A DNA stretch of 30,549 nt from Actinomycetota bacterium (GTDB lineage: Bacteria; Actinomycetota; Actinomycetes; Streptosporangiales; Streptosporangiaceae), in NCBI GenBank assembly GCA_003168295.1, contig PMST01000181.1:1-30549 (forward strand), written 5' to 3'. The translations under genes were made by a program, and so were the position numbers. Shown piece by piece: positions 24,271 to 30,549 of the stretch (position 1 is the first letter of the stretch; the number at the start of each line of letters is the position of its first letter). The notes beneath the pieces are model-generated. The model was not told the origin of the DNA. It searched no databases and worked only from the letters and a program-made list of their open reading frames with translations.

Positions 24271-24975
24271 GAGGGCAACACGCTCGTATGTGAAGAAATC
24301 CGCGCGGTCTTGGCCGGGATTTGGTCCCGGCGTCACGTGCAACAACTGCCAGGCTTGCCCATGCGCTTCCACCCACTGAGCGAAGTGACGGTGCCGGACG
24401 TGCGGTGCCGTGCCAGGTATTTCCCGGTTGGTGGCGTAGAGGACCACGAATCTTGCCCCGGCGGCGAAAAGGTGCGCCATGTAGGCGTCGAAGACCGCAT
24501 CCTCGGTCAGGTGGTAGATGACGTCGAGGGAAAGAGCCAGGTCAGCGGTGAAAAGTCCGGCCCGGTCGGCGAAGCAGGCGCCGTCATACAGGAAGAAGCT
24601 CTTCGTCGCGTCACCGGCGAAGCGGCGTTTGCACAGTTCGATGGCGGACCGGGAGACATCCAGGCCGGTATAGCGCGGGTAGTCGGCCAGCGAAAGCTGG
24701 TTTCCGTCACCGCAACCGAATTCGATCACCGACCTGACTTCGTGCACTCGGACGAAATCATTGAGGAACGCGGCCTTGGCGTCGGCGGCGGCATGGTATG
24801 AACCCGGTCCGCTCGTCCCGCCGCGAGCGTAGTTCTGCTCCCAATACTCCGCGGAGCTTCGGAACCGTATCCGTTGCCTTAGCAGCGAGAACTGGCGCAC
24901 GCCAGGCAGTGGGCGGATCAGATCTTTGACAGTCACCCAGATTCCCTTCAGGTAAAGATCTAGCCACCGGCCCAT
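24259..24975 (-). CDS. Class I SAM-dependent methyltransferase
   Basis: From ATG 24975 the product is 238 residues. It has SAEYWEQNYARGGTSGPGSY near residue 40, a SAM-binding motif I SVIEFGCGDGNQLSL near 81, YTGLDVSRSAIELC near 100 and LALSLDVIYHLTEDAVF near 145. This EYWE...GPGS...EFGCGDG layout is common in methyltransferases of polysaccharide loci. The open frame extends 33 codons further to 25074, but that part looks like decayed flanking sequence, so I prefer ATG 24975; upstream GGAG spacing is long and the start is uncertain. It is bracketed by repeat copies A and B and by the wecB remnant. Confidence 0.8.
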   Translation of the reverse strand: MGRWLDLYLKGIWVTVKDLIRPLPGVRQFSLLRQRIRFRSSAEYWEQNYARGGTSGPGSYHAAADAKAAFLNDFVRVHEVRSVIEFGCGDGNQLSLADYPRYTGLDVSRSAIELCKRRFAGDATKSFFLYDGACFADRAGLFTADLALSLDVIYHLTEDAVFDAYMAHLFAAGARFVVLYATNREIPGTAPHVRHRHFAQWVEAHGQAWQLLHVTPGPNPGQDRADFFTYERVALPGR

Positions 24976-25110
24976 CAGCACCAGCGGCTCCGACGCCTCA
25001 GCAACCCTCCTTCCGATGAGACATATATCCGCGCCGCGGCAAACGGCGAGGGCAGTCGCCTCCGCACGAGACAATACGATGGGTGACCTGCTCTAGTGCC
25101 GATCGCAGCA

Positions 25111-25325
25111 GCACGCCGCCTCCCTGTCCCCGAGAGTTAGGCACGCGACGCCGAGCATGGTGATTTCCTTCGCCCTGCCGGAACCGGTCAGCACCCACCT
25201 GGGGTGGCCGGGAAGCACCAGCGGGCAGCTGGGGGAGATTTGTGGTCCGGGCGACTCATATTGAGCTCGGCGAAGAACGTGTCGCTCATCGCGAAATTGT
25301 GCTTCTGCCCGGTGTATCCACCCGT
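25111..25325 (-). pseudogene. wecB-like remnant with internal deletions
   Basis: Three fragments of a UDP-GlcNAc 2-epimerase gene are joined head to tail on the minus strand. The first (about 25241-25320) encodes TGQKHNFAMSDTFFAEL and SRPDH, matching TGQHYDPAMSEVFFADL and RRPDH of the intact gene at 26583-27782. The second encodes ISPSCPLVLPGHPR (intact gene: ISLSCPLVLPAHPR). The third encodes ITMLGVACLTLGD (intact gene: TTMLGVPCLTLRD). About 150 and 45 codons between them are missing, and the first fragment is in a different frame from the others. Bases also match closely, for example GCCGAGCATGGTGATTTCCT against GCCGAGCATGGTGGTTTCCT. Confidence 0.8.
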
Positions 25326-25658
25326 CTCGTGAGCCCAGGCCACCCCGCCGCCACATTCCCCTCTTGATTATCACTCGGTACCGTGCTAGCGGGCCGCGTA
25401 CCTTCCGTCGCACACTCTTCAACTCTAAGTAGTTTGAAGATTACTTAAAGTAAGACTGTAGTCGATGGTGCCCAGCATGTCCACGGTGAACTCCGCCCGC
25501 GGCGCCGTGTCGTATACCGCCGAAGCCATCAGCGCAGCCCGGGCTCGCCCTGGCGGCACCACGCCACGTTAACCAGCTTGCCAGTCCAGCTCGACCCAGG
25601 CCGAGACATGGGAGTGCCCGCCGGTCATGCCAGGTTTCTCTGCGGGACTCACGAGCTC

Positions 25659-25812
25659 GCCGCCCTTGCAGGCAGGCCGCAGATGCCACGTTCTGAGTCA
25701 CGATGTGGCCGTCCAGCATGCCTGTCTCGGCGACCAGGGCTATCCGGTAGCAGGCGCTTACTAACTGCTAGACCGTCACGCGCACGGCGTTTGGCCAACG
25801 CGTGACCGGTCT
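25659..25812. repeat. Decayed repeat copy B (unknown gene fragment)
   Basis: This is the partner of the segment at 23863-24010 in the same orientation. Shared landmarks on the plus strand are CACGTTCTG, ACGATGTGGCCG, GTAGCAGG/ATAGCAGG plus GCTTAC, and GCGTT-GGCCA. The minus-strand peptide GHIVTQNV is identical in both. Frames are interrupted by stops and indels, so neither copy is an intact gene. Family unknown. Confidence 0.6.
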
Positions 25813-25929
25813 TGTCCCGCACATCTCCCGGGCAGGGCCCAGACTTCCAGCTCAGCCGTAGTTCCTGATCTAACCCTGCCCACCGCCGGAGCCGTAGGCG
25901 TAACGCGACAAGCAAGCAGGCACTCGGCG

Positions 25930-25964
25930 AAGTGCCGCCATTACCCGAGCTAAGTGCCGCTATT
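25930..25964. repeat. Two 13-base direct repeats at 22-base period
   Basis: AAGTGCCGCCATT (25930-25942) and AAGTGCCGCTATT (25952-25964) differ at one base and are two helical turns apart. An inverted half GGCACT (25919-25924) pairs with AGTGCC of the first repeat. They lie 140-174 bases upstream of the lipoprotein start and could be regulator half-sites. Confidence 0.45.
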
Positions 25965-26103
25965 TCTCAAATAATGCAACCGGTGTGCAACTGACCGGCG
26001 AACCGCGCCGCCACTCCCGCGAATGACACTCAACTCGTAAGCAGCTGGAAGCAAATGGCAGCTAACCCAGCAGGCAAATCGAACACCCCGAAAAGGACGA
26101 GTC

Positions 26104-26634
26104 ATGAGGCTAAATCGCGTGGCCGGTGCCATCGCCGCAGTTGCCATCGTTTCCGGATGCGGAGTAACTCAACACGGTGCAATTACCGTCACACACCCCG
26201 CCAAGCAAACGGTCAGTTCGCACCCGGCAAGCTCGCACCCGGTTAGCTCAGACTTGCTCGCCGCCCGTCGTCCAGACCCCCGTCCAGACCCGTCAATGGT
26301 GTGGCTAGAATCGGCCGGCGGCCAGGCGCAGGTGAGGTTCAATGATGATGTCGATTCCATGGCTTGGGCTCTGGAAATAGAAAGTCACTCGCCCACCGTC
26401 GCCAATCACTTGGTCTTCGAGGCCGATGCCCGCGTCGTTCGGGCCGAAGCCCGGAAGATCCTTTCTACCCGCAAGCTTCTGCCGACAGTTAACGAGGCAG
26501 CCTACAAACGGATGCTGAATGACTTCATCACCGTGGCGAACCTGCTTCAACCCGGCCCGGGTTACGGGACGACGGCACAAGATTACACCGCCTGGTATAA
26601 GGCCCTGAACGCGTCAAACATCAACGTCTCATAA
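26104..26634 (+). CDS. Small predicted lipoprotein of unknown function
   Basis: The 176-residue protein has a short positively charged N-terminus (MRLNR), a hydrophobic stretch and the lipobox VSGC, so Cys19 would be lipidated after cleavage by signal peptidase II. A Ser/His/Pro-rich linker (about 36-62) contains the small repeats SHPAS-SHPVS and RPDP-RPDP. The rest (about 63-176) looks folded and alpha-helical (VFEADARVVRAEARKIL, AYKRMLNDFITVANLL), and I recognise no family. AAAAGGACG lies just before ATG 26104. It is the only plus-strand gene in this part of the locus, and its last 52 bases overlap the 3' end of wecB convergently. It may be a cell-surface accessory protein or unrelated cargo. 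Confidence 0.75.
   Translation: MRLNRVAGAIAAVAIVSGCGVTQHGAITVTHPAKQTVSSHPASSHPVSSDLLAARRPDPRPDPSMVWLESAGGQAQVRFNDDVDSMAWALEIESHSPTVANHLVFEADARVVRAEARKILSTRKLLPTVNEAAYKRMLNDFITVANLLQPGPGYGTTAQDYTAWYKALNASNINVS
26218..26247. repeat. 15-base tandem repeat inside the lipoprotein linker
   Basis: TCGCACCCGGCAAGC and TCGCACCCGGTTAGC are adjacent copies encoding SHPAS and SHPVS. About 20 bases further on, CGTCCAGACCC is also duplicated (12-base period, about 26268-26291, encoding RPDP-RPDP). These look like recent slippage expansions in the linker that follows the lipidated cysteine. Confidence 0.6.
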
Positions 26635-27782
26635 GGGCTATTGAAGGTGACCTGCCACTCTGGCTGATTCGGCCTTCTGGCAGGTAACGATGCAGCTCGC
26701 TGGCTCCTGGCGTCGTGTCCGGCCACCAGGGCCGCAGCTATCCGCCGGCCGGCTTGCCCGTCCCACAGGGCCGGCTTGCCGGGCCGGGGCACAGGTGCGG
26801 CCAATACCTGCAGTGCCGCCTTGACAATGCGGTCCGGGTCCCGCCCCACCAGCTGGTTCGTGCCCTCGGTGAGGGTGATCGGCCGCTCGGTGCTGTCCCG
26901 CAGCGTCAGGCACGGGACGCCGAGCATGGTGGTTTCCTCCTGCACCCCGCCGGAATCGGTCAGCACCAGCCGCGCCGACGCCTCCAGCGCGATGAAGTCG
27001 AGATACCCGGCCGGCGGGATGATCCGCACCCCGGCGGGAAGCCCGGCCGAGTGCAGTCGGCCGCCCGCCCTCGGGTGGGCGGGCAGCACCAGCGGGCAGC
27101 TAAGGGAGATTTCGGCTAGCGCTGGCAGCAGCGTGCCGAGCACGGCCGGGTCGTCCACGTTGGCCGGACGGTGCAGCGTCACCAGACCATACTGCCCTGG
27201 CCGCAAGCCGAGCCTGGCCAGCGTGTCGCCGGCGGCCGCCCGGTCGGCGTTCGCCAGCAAGGTATCCACCATGACGTTCCCGACGAGATGGATCTGCTCC
27301 TGGCCGTATCCCTCGGCCTGCAGGTTGGCGACCGCATCGGCGGACGGGGCGAACAGGTAGTCGCTCACCCGGTCGGTGAGGAGCCGGTTGATCTCCTCGG
27401 GCATCGACCGGTCGCCGCTGCGCAGGCCCGCTTCCACGTGCGCCAGCGGCGCCCCCAGCTTCGCGGTGACCAGCGCGCAGGCCAGCGTCGAGTTCACGTC
27501 GCCGACCACGACCACCACATCGGGGGCCAGCTCGTCGGCGAGCGGCTCGAAGGCCGTCATCACCCGGCAGGTCTGCACGGCATGGGTGCCCGAGCCCGCA
27601 CCGAGGAAGTGATCAGGGCGCCGGATACCGAGGTCGGCGAAGAACACCTCGCTCATCGCGGGATCGTAGTGCTGCCCGGTATGGACCAGGATGACCTGCG
27701 CTCCCCGTTCCTCGAGCGCGTCCATCACCGGCTTGACCTTCATGTAATTAGGCCGGGCCCCCGCTACGCAGATGACTCGCAC
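26583..27782 (-). CDS. wecB: UDP-N-acetylglucosamine 2-epimerase (non-hydrolysing)
   Basis: This enzyme converts UDP-GlcNAc to UDP-ManNAc. The 399 residues start VICVAGARPNYMKVKPVM and continue with HTGQHYDPAMS near 36, VVVGDVNSTLA near 90, HVEAGLRSGDRSMPEEINR near 111, TLHRPANVDD near 202 and TDSGGVQEETTMLGVPC near 275. These are the UDP-binding and catalytic regions of the WecB fold. The start is GTG 27782, with no strong Shine-Dalgarno. It lies 28 bases after the UDP-sugar dehydrogenase gene, which normally acts next in the pathway. The last ~40 residues exceed the family core and overlap the convergent lipoprotein gene. A decayed second copy lies at 25111-25325. Confidence 0.93.
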   Translation of the reverse strand: MRVICVAGARPNYMKVKPVMDALEERGAQVILVHTGQHYDPAMSEVFFADLGIRRPDHFLGAGSGTHAVQTCRVMTAFEPLADELAPDVVVVVGDVNSTLACALVTAKLGAPLAHVEAGLRSGDRSMPEEINRLLTDRVSDYLFAPSADAVANLQAEGYGQEQIHLVGNVMVDTLLANADRAAAGDTLARLGLRPGQYGLVTLHRPANVDDPAVLGTLLPALAEISLSCPLVLPAHPRAGGRLHSAGLPAGVRIIPPAGYLDFIALEASARLVLTDSGGVQEETTMLGVPCLTLRDSTERPITLTEGTNQLVGRDPDRIVKAALQVLAAPVPRPGKPALWDGQAGRRIAAALVAGHDARSQRAASLPARRPNQPEWQVTFNSPYETLMFDAFRALYQAV

Positions 27783-27791
27783 GGGCCTGGT

Positions 27792-27827
27792 CTCAAAGGG
27801 TCTCGACGTCTCACAGTGTCTCGACGT
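27792..27827. repeat. 18-base tandem duplication across the dehydrogenase stop codon
   Basis: Two adjacent 18-base copies (27792-27809 and 27810-27827) differ at two positions. On the minus strand the first-read copy encodes the last residues VETL and the stop; the second repeats VETL and another in-frame stop just downstream. The unit length is a multiple of three, so the duplication only added a back-up stop. Confidence 0.7.
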
Positions 27828-29121
27828 TCGGGCCGCTCAGGACCCGCCGGCAGTCGAGCACGTAACGTGCGTGCTGACTGATGTCGGTGGTCGAGAAGAC
27901 GTCGTGCTCGGTGAGCAGCACCACGATGTCGGCGGCGGCGATCTCCTCGGGCGTGGCGTCGACGCGGGCCACGGCCGGGTCGATGACGGCCGCCTCGGTC
28001 ACCAGCGGGTCGGCGGCCCGGACCTTGGCTCCCATGCCGAGCAGCAGCTTGGCGATCCGGATGGCGGGTGATTCCCGCGCGTCGCCGGTGTTCTTCTTGT
28101 AGGCGAGCCCGAGCAGCAAGATCCGGGACCCGTTCACGGGCCGCCCGCGCTGGTTCAGCGCGAGCAGCAGCCGGCGGACGACATAGTCCGGCATATGGCT
28201 GTTGATGTCGTTGGCGAGCTCCACGAACCGGAACCTCTGGCCGAGCGTCCGCTCAACCCGCCAGGACAGGTAGGACGGATCGATGGGCAGGCAGTGACCG
28301 CCCACCCCGGGCCCGGGGGTGAACCGCATGTACCCAAACGGCTTGCTGGCCGCGGCGTCGATGGCCTCCCATACGTTGACGCCGAGCTCGCGCCCGAACA
28401 TCGCCAGCTCGTTCATCAGCGCGATGTTCACGTGCCGGAAGGTGTTCTCGATGAGCTTGGCCAGTTCTGCCTCGCGCGGTGAGGATACCGCCACGGTCTT
28501 ATCCACTATGCCCCGGTAGAAGTTCTCCACCGCGGCCAGCGAGTTGTCGTCGATGCCCGATACGATCTTCGGCGTCGTGGCCAGGGTCCAGGTGCGGTTC
28601 CCCGGGTCGATGCGTTCCGGGCTGTAGCCCAGGTGGAAGTCGGTGCCCGCGACCAGCCCGGATCCGTCTTCAAGCCACGTCAGCACCTGCTCCTGCGTGG
28701 TTCCCGGGTAGGAGGTGGACTCCACGATGACCGTCGCGCCCGGGCGCAGGTAACGGGACAGGGTGCGGCTGGCTGCCTCGACGTAGGCCAGGTCGGGTAG
28801 GCCTTCTCGCAGCGGCGTGGGAACCGTGATCACGGCGACATCGAAGCCGGCGCAGGCGTCCGCGCTGGCCGACGGCCGGAACTGCCCGGACTTCAGGGCG
28901 GCCGCGAGCTCGGAAGCGGGCACGTCCTCGACATACGATTCTCCGGCTTCCAGCCGCTTTACCCGGACCAAGTCGATGTCATAGCCGGTCACATCGTGCC
29001 CGGCCGCCACCGCCCGCATCGCCAGCGGCAGGCCCACATATCCCATGCCAGCCACCACCACGGCGCTCACCGGCGTCCTCCCGCTGTCCGGCGAACCGCC
29101 CGTATGGAAAACTCCGGCCAT
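27811..29121 (-). CDS. UDP-sugar 6-dehydrogenase (WecC/WbpA-like)
   Basis: This NAD-dependent enzyme oxidises C6 of a UDP-hexose or UDP-HexNAc to the uronate in two steps. The 436 residues contain the N-terminal Rossmann motif VAGMGYVGLPLA near 24, VPTPLREGLPDL near 102, ESTSYPGTT near 135, GYSPERIDPGN near 163, KLIENTFRHVNIALMNE near 220 and the catalytic-cysteine motif GVGGHCLPIDPSYL near 270, then GLAYKKNTGDARESPA near 340. The motif set is closest to WbpA/WecC-type HexNAc dehydrogenases, and adjacency to wecB favours UDP-ManNAc or UDP-GlcNAc as substrate, but UDP-glucose cannot be excluded. ATG 29121 has GGTGA just upstream; an internal GTG before VVVAGMG is an alternative. Confidence 0.9.
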   Translation of the reverse strand: MAGVFHTGGSPDSGRTPVSAVVVAGMGYVGLPLAMRAVAAGHDVTGYDIDLVRVKRLEAGESYVEDVPASELAAALKSGQFRPSASADACAGFDVAVITVPTPLREGLPDLAYVEAASRTLSRYLRPGATVIVESTSYPGTTQEQVLTWLEDGSGLVAGTDFHLGYSPERIDPGNRTWTLATTPKIVSGIDDNSLAAVENFYRGIVDKTVAVSSPREAELAKLIENTFRHVNIALMNELAMFGRELGVNVWEAIDAAASKPFGYMRFTPGPGVGGHCLPIDPSYLSWRVERTLGQRFRFVELANDINSHMPDYVVRRLLLALNQRGRPVNGSRILLLGLAYKKNTGDARESPAIRIAKLLLGMGAKVRAADPLVTEAAVIDPAVARVDATPEEIAAADIVVLLTEHDVFSTTDISQHARYVLDCRRVLSGPNVETL

Positions 29122-29296
29122 CCCGTCACCAAATGCCCCCCAAGCTGAATGCCCCCGTGGTCACGCTGGCGAGCTAACGCTCCGGCCTGCCGCGTTCATA
29201 TAACAAAGAGTATCTACCCAATTACTTTGAGTGAGAACACCGGCTGACAGCATTCAGCGTCCCGCCGGCTCGGGTGGGGTGTTTTTTCGTTTCGGT

Positions 29297-30004
29297 TTAT
29301 GCGGCGACCCGGAGCTTGGCGAGGTCGATACCGAGCCATTCCCGCAGGCCAGCGTGGCCCGCCTCGGTCACGGTGACGATCCGGCTGGCTTCCCTGGTGG
29401 TGATCCAGCGCCGTTCGGCCAGCGCGCTGGTCAGGGCGGCGCCCAGGCTGCCGGCGAGATGATAACGGTGCTCGCTCCAGTCCAGGCACGGGCGCAGCAG
29501 CGGCCGGGTCCGGCGCTCGAGCCGGCCGACGTCGATCCCGAACTCGCCGAACTGCGCCGCTCCTCCCGGGTCCATCAGGTAGGCGCCGTCGCGTTCGCGG
29601 AGCAGTTCCCGGCCGATCAGCGCCTCGGTCAGCGACACGCCGACCGCGCCGGCCAGATGGTCATAGCACATCCGCGCCCACCGCAGGCTCTTCGCGCGGG
29701 TCGCCTCGCCCAGCGAGCGGACCTCAGAAGCGGGCGCGAGCAAGATGAGGATTTCCAGCGCGTCGGCCACCGGCGCCGAGGCGATCGAGTACAGCTGCTG
29801 GCGCCCGCTGGGCTGAGCGAAGACCAGCCCGCCCGCGACCAGCTTCTTGAGGTGGGCGCTGGCCAGCGAGCGCGAGATGCCGGCCGCCTCGGCCAGGGCC
29901 GAGCCGGACTGCGGCGTCCCGCCGAGCAGGGTCAGGAGCATCTGCGCGCGGTGACGATCGGCCATCAGGCTGGCGACGAAGGCCAGGTCCGCATCCGGGT
30001 CCAT
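29297..30004 (-). CDS. ArsR-type winged-helix transcriptional regulator
   Basis: The 235-residue DNA-binding protein has an N-terminal winged helix (residues ~10-70; recognition region EAAGISRSLASAHLKKL, wing SGRQQLYSI). The C-terminal domain carries CLDWSEHRYHLAG near 165 and an ITREASRIVTVTEAG ending, an arrangement seen in a subgroup of ArsR-like regulators. No cysteine metal site of the classical ArsR type is evident near the recognition helix. It is divergent from the MFS transporter gene 64 bases away, with a strong dyad between them, so control of that transporter and of itself is likely. ATG 30004 is seven bases from a TAGGGT -10 and appears leaderless. Confidence 0.88.
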   Translation of the reverse strand: MDPDADLAFVASLMADRHRAQMLLTLLGGTPQSGSALAEAAGISRSLASAHLKKLVAGGLVFAQPSGRQQLYSIASAPVADALEILILLAPASEVRSLGEATRAKSLRWARMCYDHLAGAVGVSLTEALIGRELLRERDGAYLMDPGGAAQFGEFGIDVGRLERRTRPLLRPCLDWSEHRYHLAGSLGAALTSALAERRWITTREASRIVTVTEAGHAGLREWLGIDLAKLRVAA

Positions 30005-30010
30005 GCTTCG

Positions 30011-30016
30011 ACCCTA
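30011..30016 (-). promoter_or_regulatory. -10 element of the regulator gene (leaderless)
   Basis: On the minus strand TAGGGT is followed by six bases (CGAAGC) and ATG 30004, placing transcription start at or beside the start codon. There is no room for a Shine-Dalgarno site. Confidence 0.5.
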
Positions 30017-30056
30017 GCCGGCAGACAGTCAAACGATGATTTGACTGTTTCCGGGT

Positions 30057-30062
30057 TAGGGT
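30057..30062 (+). promoter_or_regulatory. -10 element of the MFS gene (leaderless)
   Basis: TAGGGT is followed by CGAGTC and ATG 30069, the mirror image of the regulator promoter. A repressor on the central dyad would cover the -35 zone of both promoters. Confidence 0.5.
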
Positions 30063-30068
30063 CGAGTC

Positions 30069-30549
30069 ATGGCATCTACCGTTACCGGAAGGGACTCCAC
30101 CGCCTGGGTCAGGATCGCGTTCGCGATGTTCGCGGTCGGCTGGGGAGCGAACCAGTTCTCGCCGATGCTCATCGTCTACCGGCACGAGCTGGGCCTGAGC
30201 GCGGGTGCGGTCGCGGGGCTCTTCCTGGTCTACGCGCTGACCCTGATACCCGGGCTGCTCATCGGGGGACCGGCCTCGGACCGGTTCGGCCGGCGGCCGG
30301 TGGTTCTGCCGTTCGTGGTGCTTTCGCCGCTGGCCACGCTGCTGCTGGTCCTCGGGCCGCGGGCGCTCGCCGTGATCACCGTGGGCCGGGCCCTGGCGGG
30401 GCTGTGTTCCGGCGTGGTCTTCGGATCGGCCACCGCGTGGGTGCAGGAACTGTCGGCGGGCGACAGGCTGAGCGCCCGCCGGTCCGCCCTCGCGCTGACC
30501 GCCGGGTTCGGGCTCGGTCCGGTGATGGCCGCCGTGCTGGCCCAGTGGG
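30069..30549 (+). CDS. MFS transporter (3' truncated by window end)
   Basis: The first 160 residues of a major facilitator superfamily transporter are present. Helix 1 (IAFAMFAVGWGANQF) is followed by helix 2 and the family motif A at GGPASDRFGRRPVV near 75, then further helices (LSPLATLLLVLG, VGRALAGLCSGVVFG). The frame is open to the last base. It is divergent from the ArsR-type regulator and very likely controlled by it. The substrate cannot be predicted, and nothing ties it to polysaccharide export. Confidence 0.88.
   Translation, partial: MASTVTGRDSTAWVRIAFAMFAVGWGANQFSPMLIVYRHELGLSAGAVAGLFLVYALTLIPGLLIGGPASDRFGRRPVVLPFVVLSPLATLLLVLGPRALAVITVGRALAGLCSGVVFGSATAWVQELSAGDRLSARRSALALTAGFGLGPVMAAVLAQW

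Larger units (their letters stand above)
24976..26103. other. Gene-poor decayed tract
   Basis: This 1.1-kb stretch has no intact gene that I can support. It holds the wecB remnant (about 25111-25325), an AT-rich palindromic patch near 25419-25455 (including TTACTT-A-AAGTAA at 25441-25453), repeat copy B (about 25659-25812) and spaced direct repeats at 25930-25964 ahead of the lipoprotein gene. The open frames here have skewed composition and only fragments of protein families. Confidence 0.6.
30008..30065. promoter_or_regulatory. Nested dyad operator between regulator and transporter
   Basis: The inner inverted repeat ACAGTCAAA (30025-30033) / TTTGACTGT (30040-30048) is perfect with a six-base spacer. 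An outer pair (30008-30019 and 30054-30065) shares exactly the same centre, 30036.5, with one mismatch. The inner repeat is a likely site for the adjacent ArsR-type protein, and the outer arms contain the two -10 elements. Confidence 0.75.

Noticed and set aside
23920..24801. 293-codon plus-strand ORF opposite the methyltransferase
   Set aside because: The minus strand carries the SAM motif EFGCGDG; the plus frame has no motif.
25419..25455. AT-rich palindromic patch as insertion-sequence end
   Set aside because: No matching inverted end, target duplication or transposase fragment was found nearby.
27171..27881. 236-codon plus-strand ORF opposite wecB
   Set aside because: It is antisense to conserved WecB motifs and has shadow-like His/Gly/Arg composition.
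29250..29285. CCCG-CCGGCT-CGGG followed after seven bases by six T's (possible plus-strand terminator)
   Set aside because: The stem is only four pairs, the T-run is separated from it, and no plus-strand gene lies upstream. On the regulator's strand there is no T-run.
1..30549. tRNA genes, rRNA, CRISPR array, toxin-antitoxin or phage-defence genes
   Set aside because: No cloverleaf, regular spacer-repeat series or diagnostic protein motifs were seen on either strand.

Overview
The window is uniformly high-GC DNA with short or overlapping gene junctions, GTG starts and actinobacterial gene types, so it most likely comes from an actinomycete chromosome. Genus cannot be fixed from the sequence. 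Almost all of it is one surface-polysaccharide (capsule/exopolysaccharide) locus of the Wzx/Wzy type.

Layout. (1) 2-2449: the 3' part of a CapD/FlaA1-type nucleotide-sugar dehydratase/epimerase. Its reading frame runs without a stop across an antisense low-molecular-weight tyrosine phosphatase (1496-2122, minus). (2) 2449-17447, plus strand: a Wzc-like copolymerase/BY-kinase, then a tightly packed operon of polyprenyl-phosphate sugar-1-phosphate transferase, GT4, atypical SDR, heparinase II/III-like lyase, bi-domain oxidoreductase, methyltransferase, glycosyltransferase, GT2, FkbM methyltransferase and Wzx flippase. Nearly every start overlaps the previous stop. After these come a zinc-ribbon methyltransferase with its own apparent leaderless promoter and a TylF-type methyltransferase broken by an internal deletion. 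(3) 17475-29121, minus strand, converging on the first: UDP-sugar dehydrogenase, WecB-type 2-epimerase, methyltransferase, asparagine-synthase-like amidotransferase, GT4, Wzy-like polymerase, methyltransferase and GT2. A lone lipoprotein gene lies on the plus strand at 26104-26634. (4) 29297-30549: a divergent pair, an ArsR-type regulator and a truncated MFS transporter, around a symmetric operator/promoter. These look unrelated to the polysaccharide.

How it fits together (inference). The WecA/WbpL-like enzyme would load the first sugar on undecaprenyl phosphate. About five glycosyltransferases and four or five methyltransferases would build and decorate the repeat unit, Wzx would flip it, Wzy would polymerise it, and Wzc with its phosphatase would set chain length. 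WecB plus the dehydrogenase could supply a HexNAc uronate, the asparagine-synthase homologue could amidate it, and the heparinase-like protein could cleave uronate linkages.

The locus is also visibly being remodelled. I found a glycosyltransferase C-terminus stranded out of frame at the 3' end of wzx, a TylF gene lacking its middle, a wecB copy reduced to three fragments, and a decayed repeat present twice (about 23.87 and 25.67 kb). I saw no tRNA, rRNA, CRISPR array or intact insertion sequence. I do not see a clearly new type of system. The most interesting points are the proposed uronate/amidation/lyase chemistry, the CapD/phosphatase antisense overlap, the series of deletion remnants and the symmetric leaderless divergent promoter.
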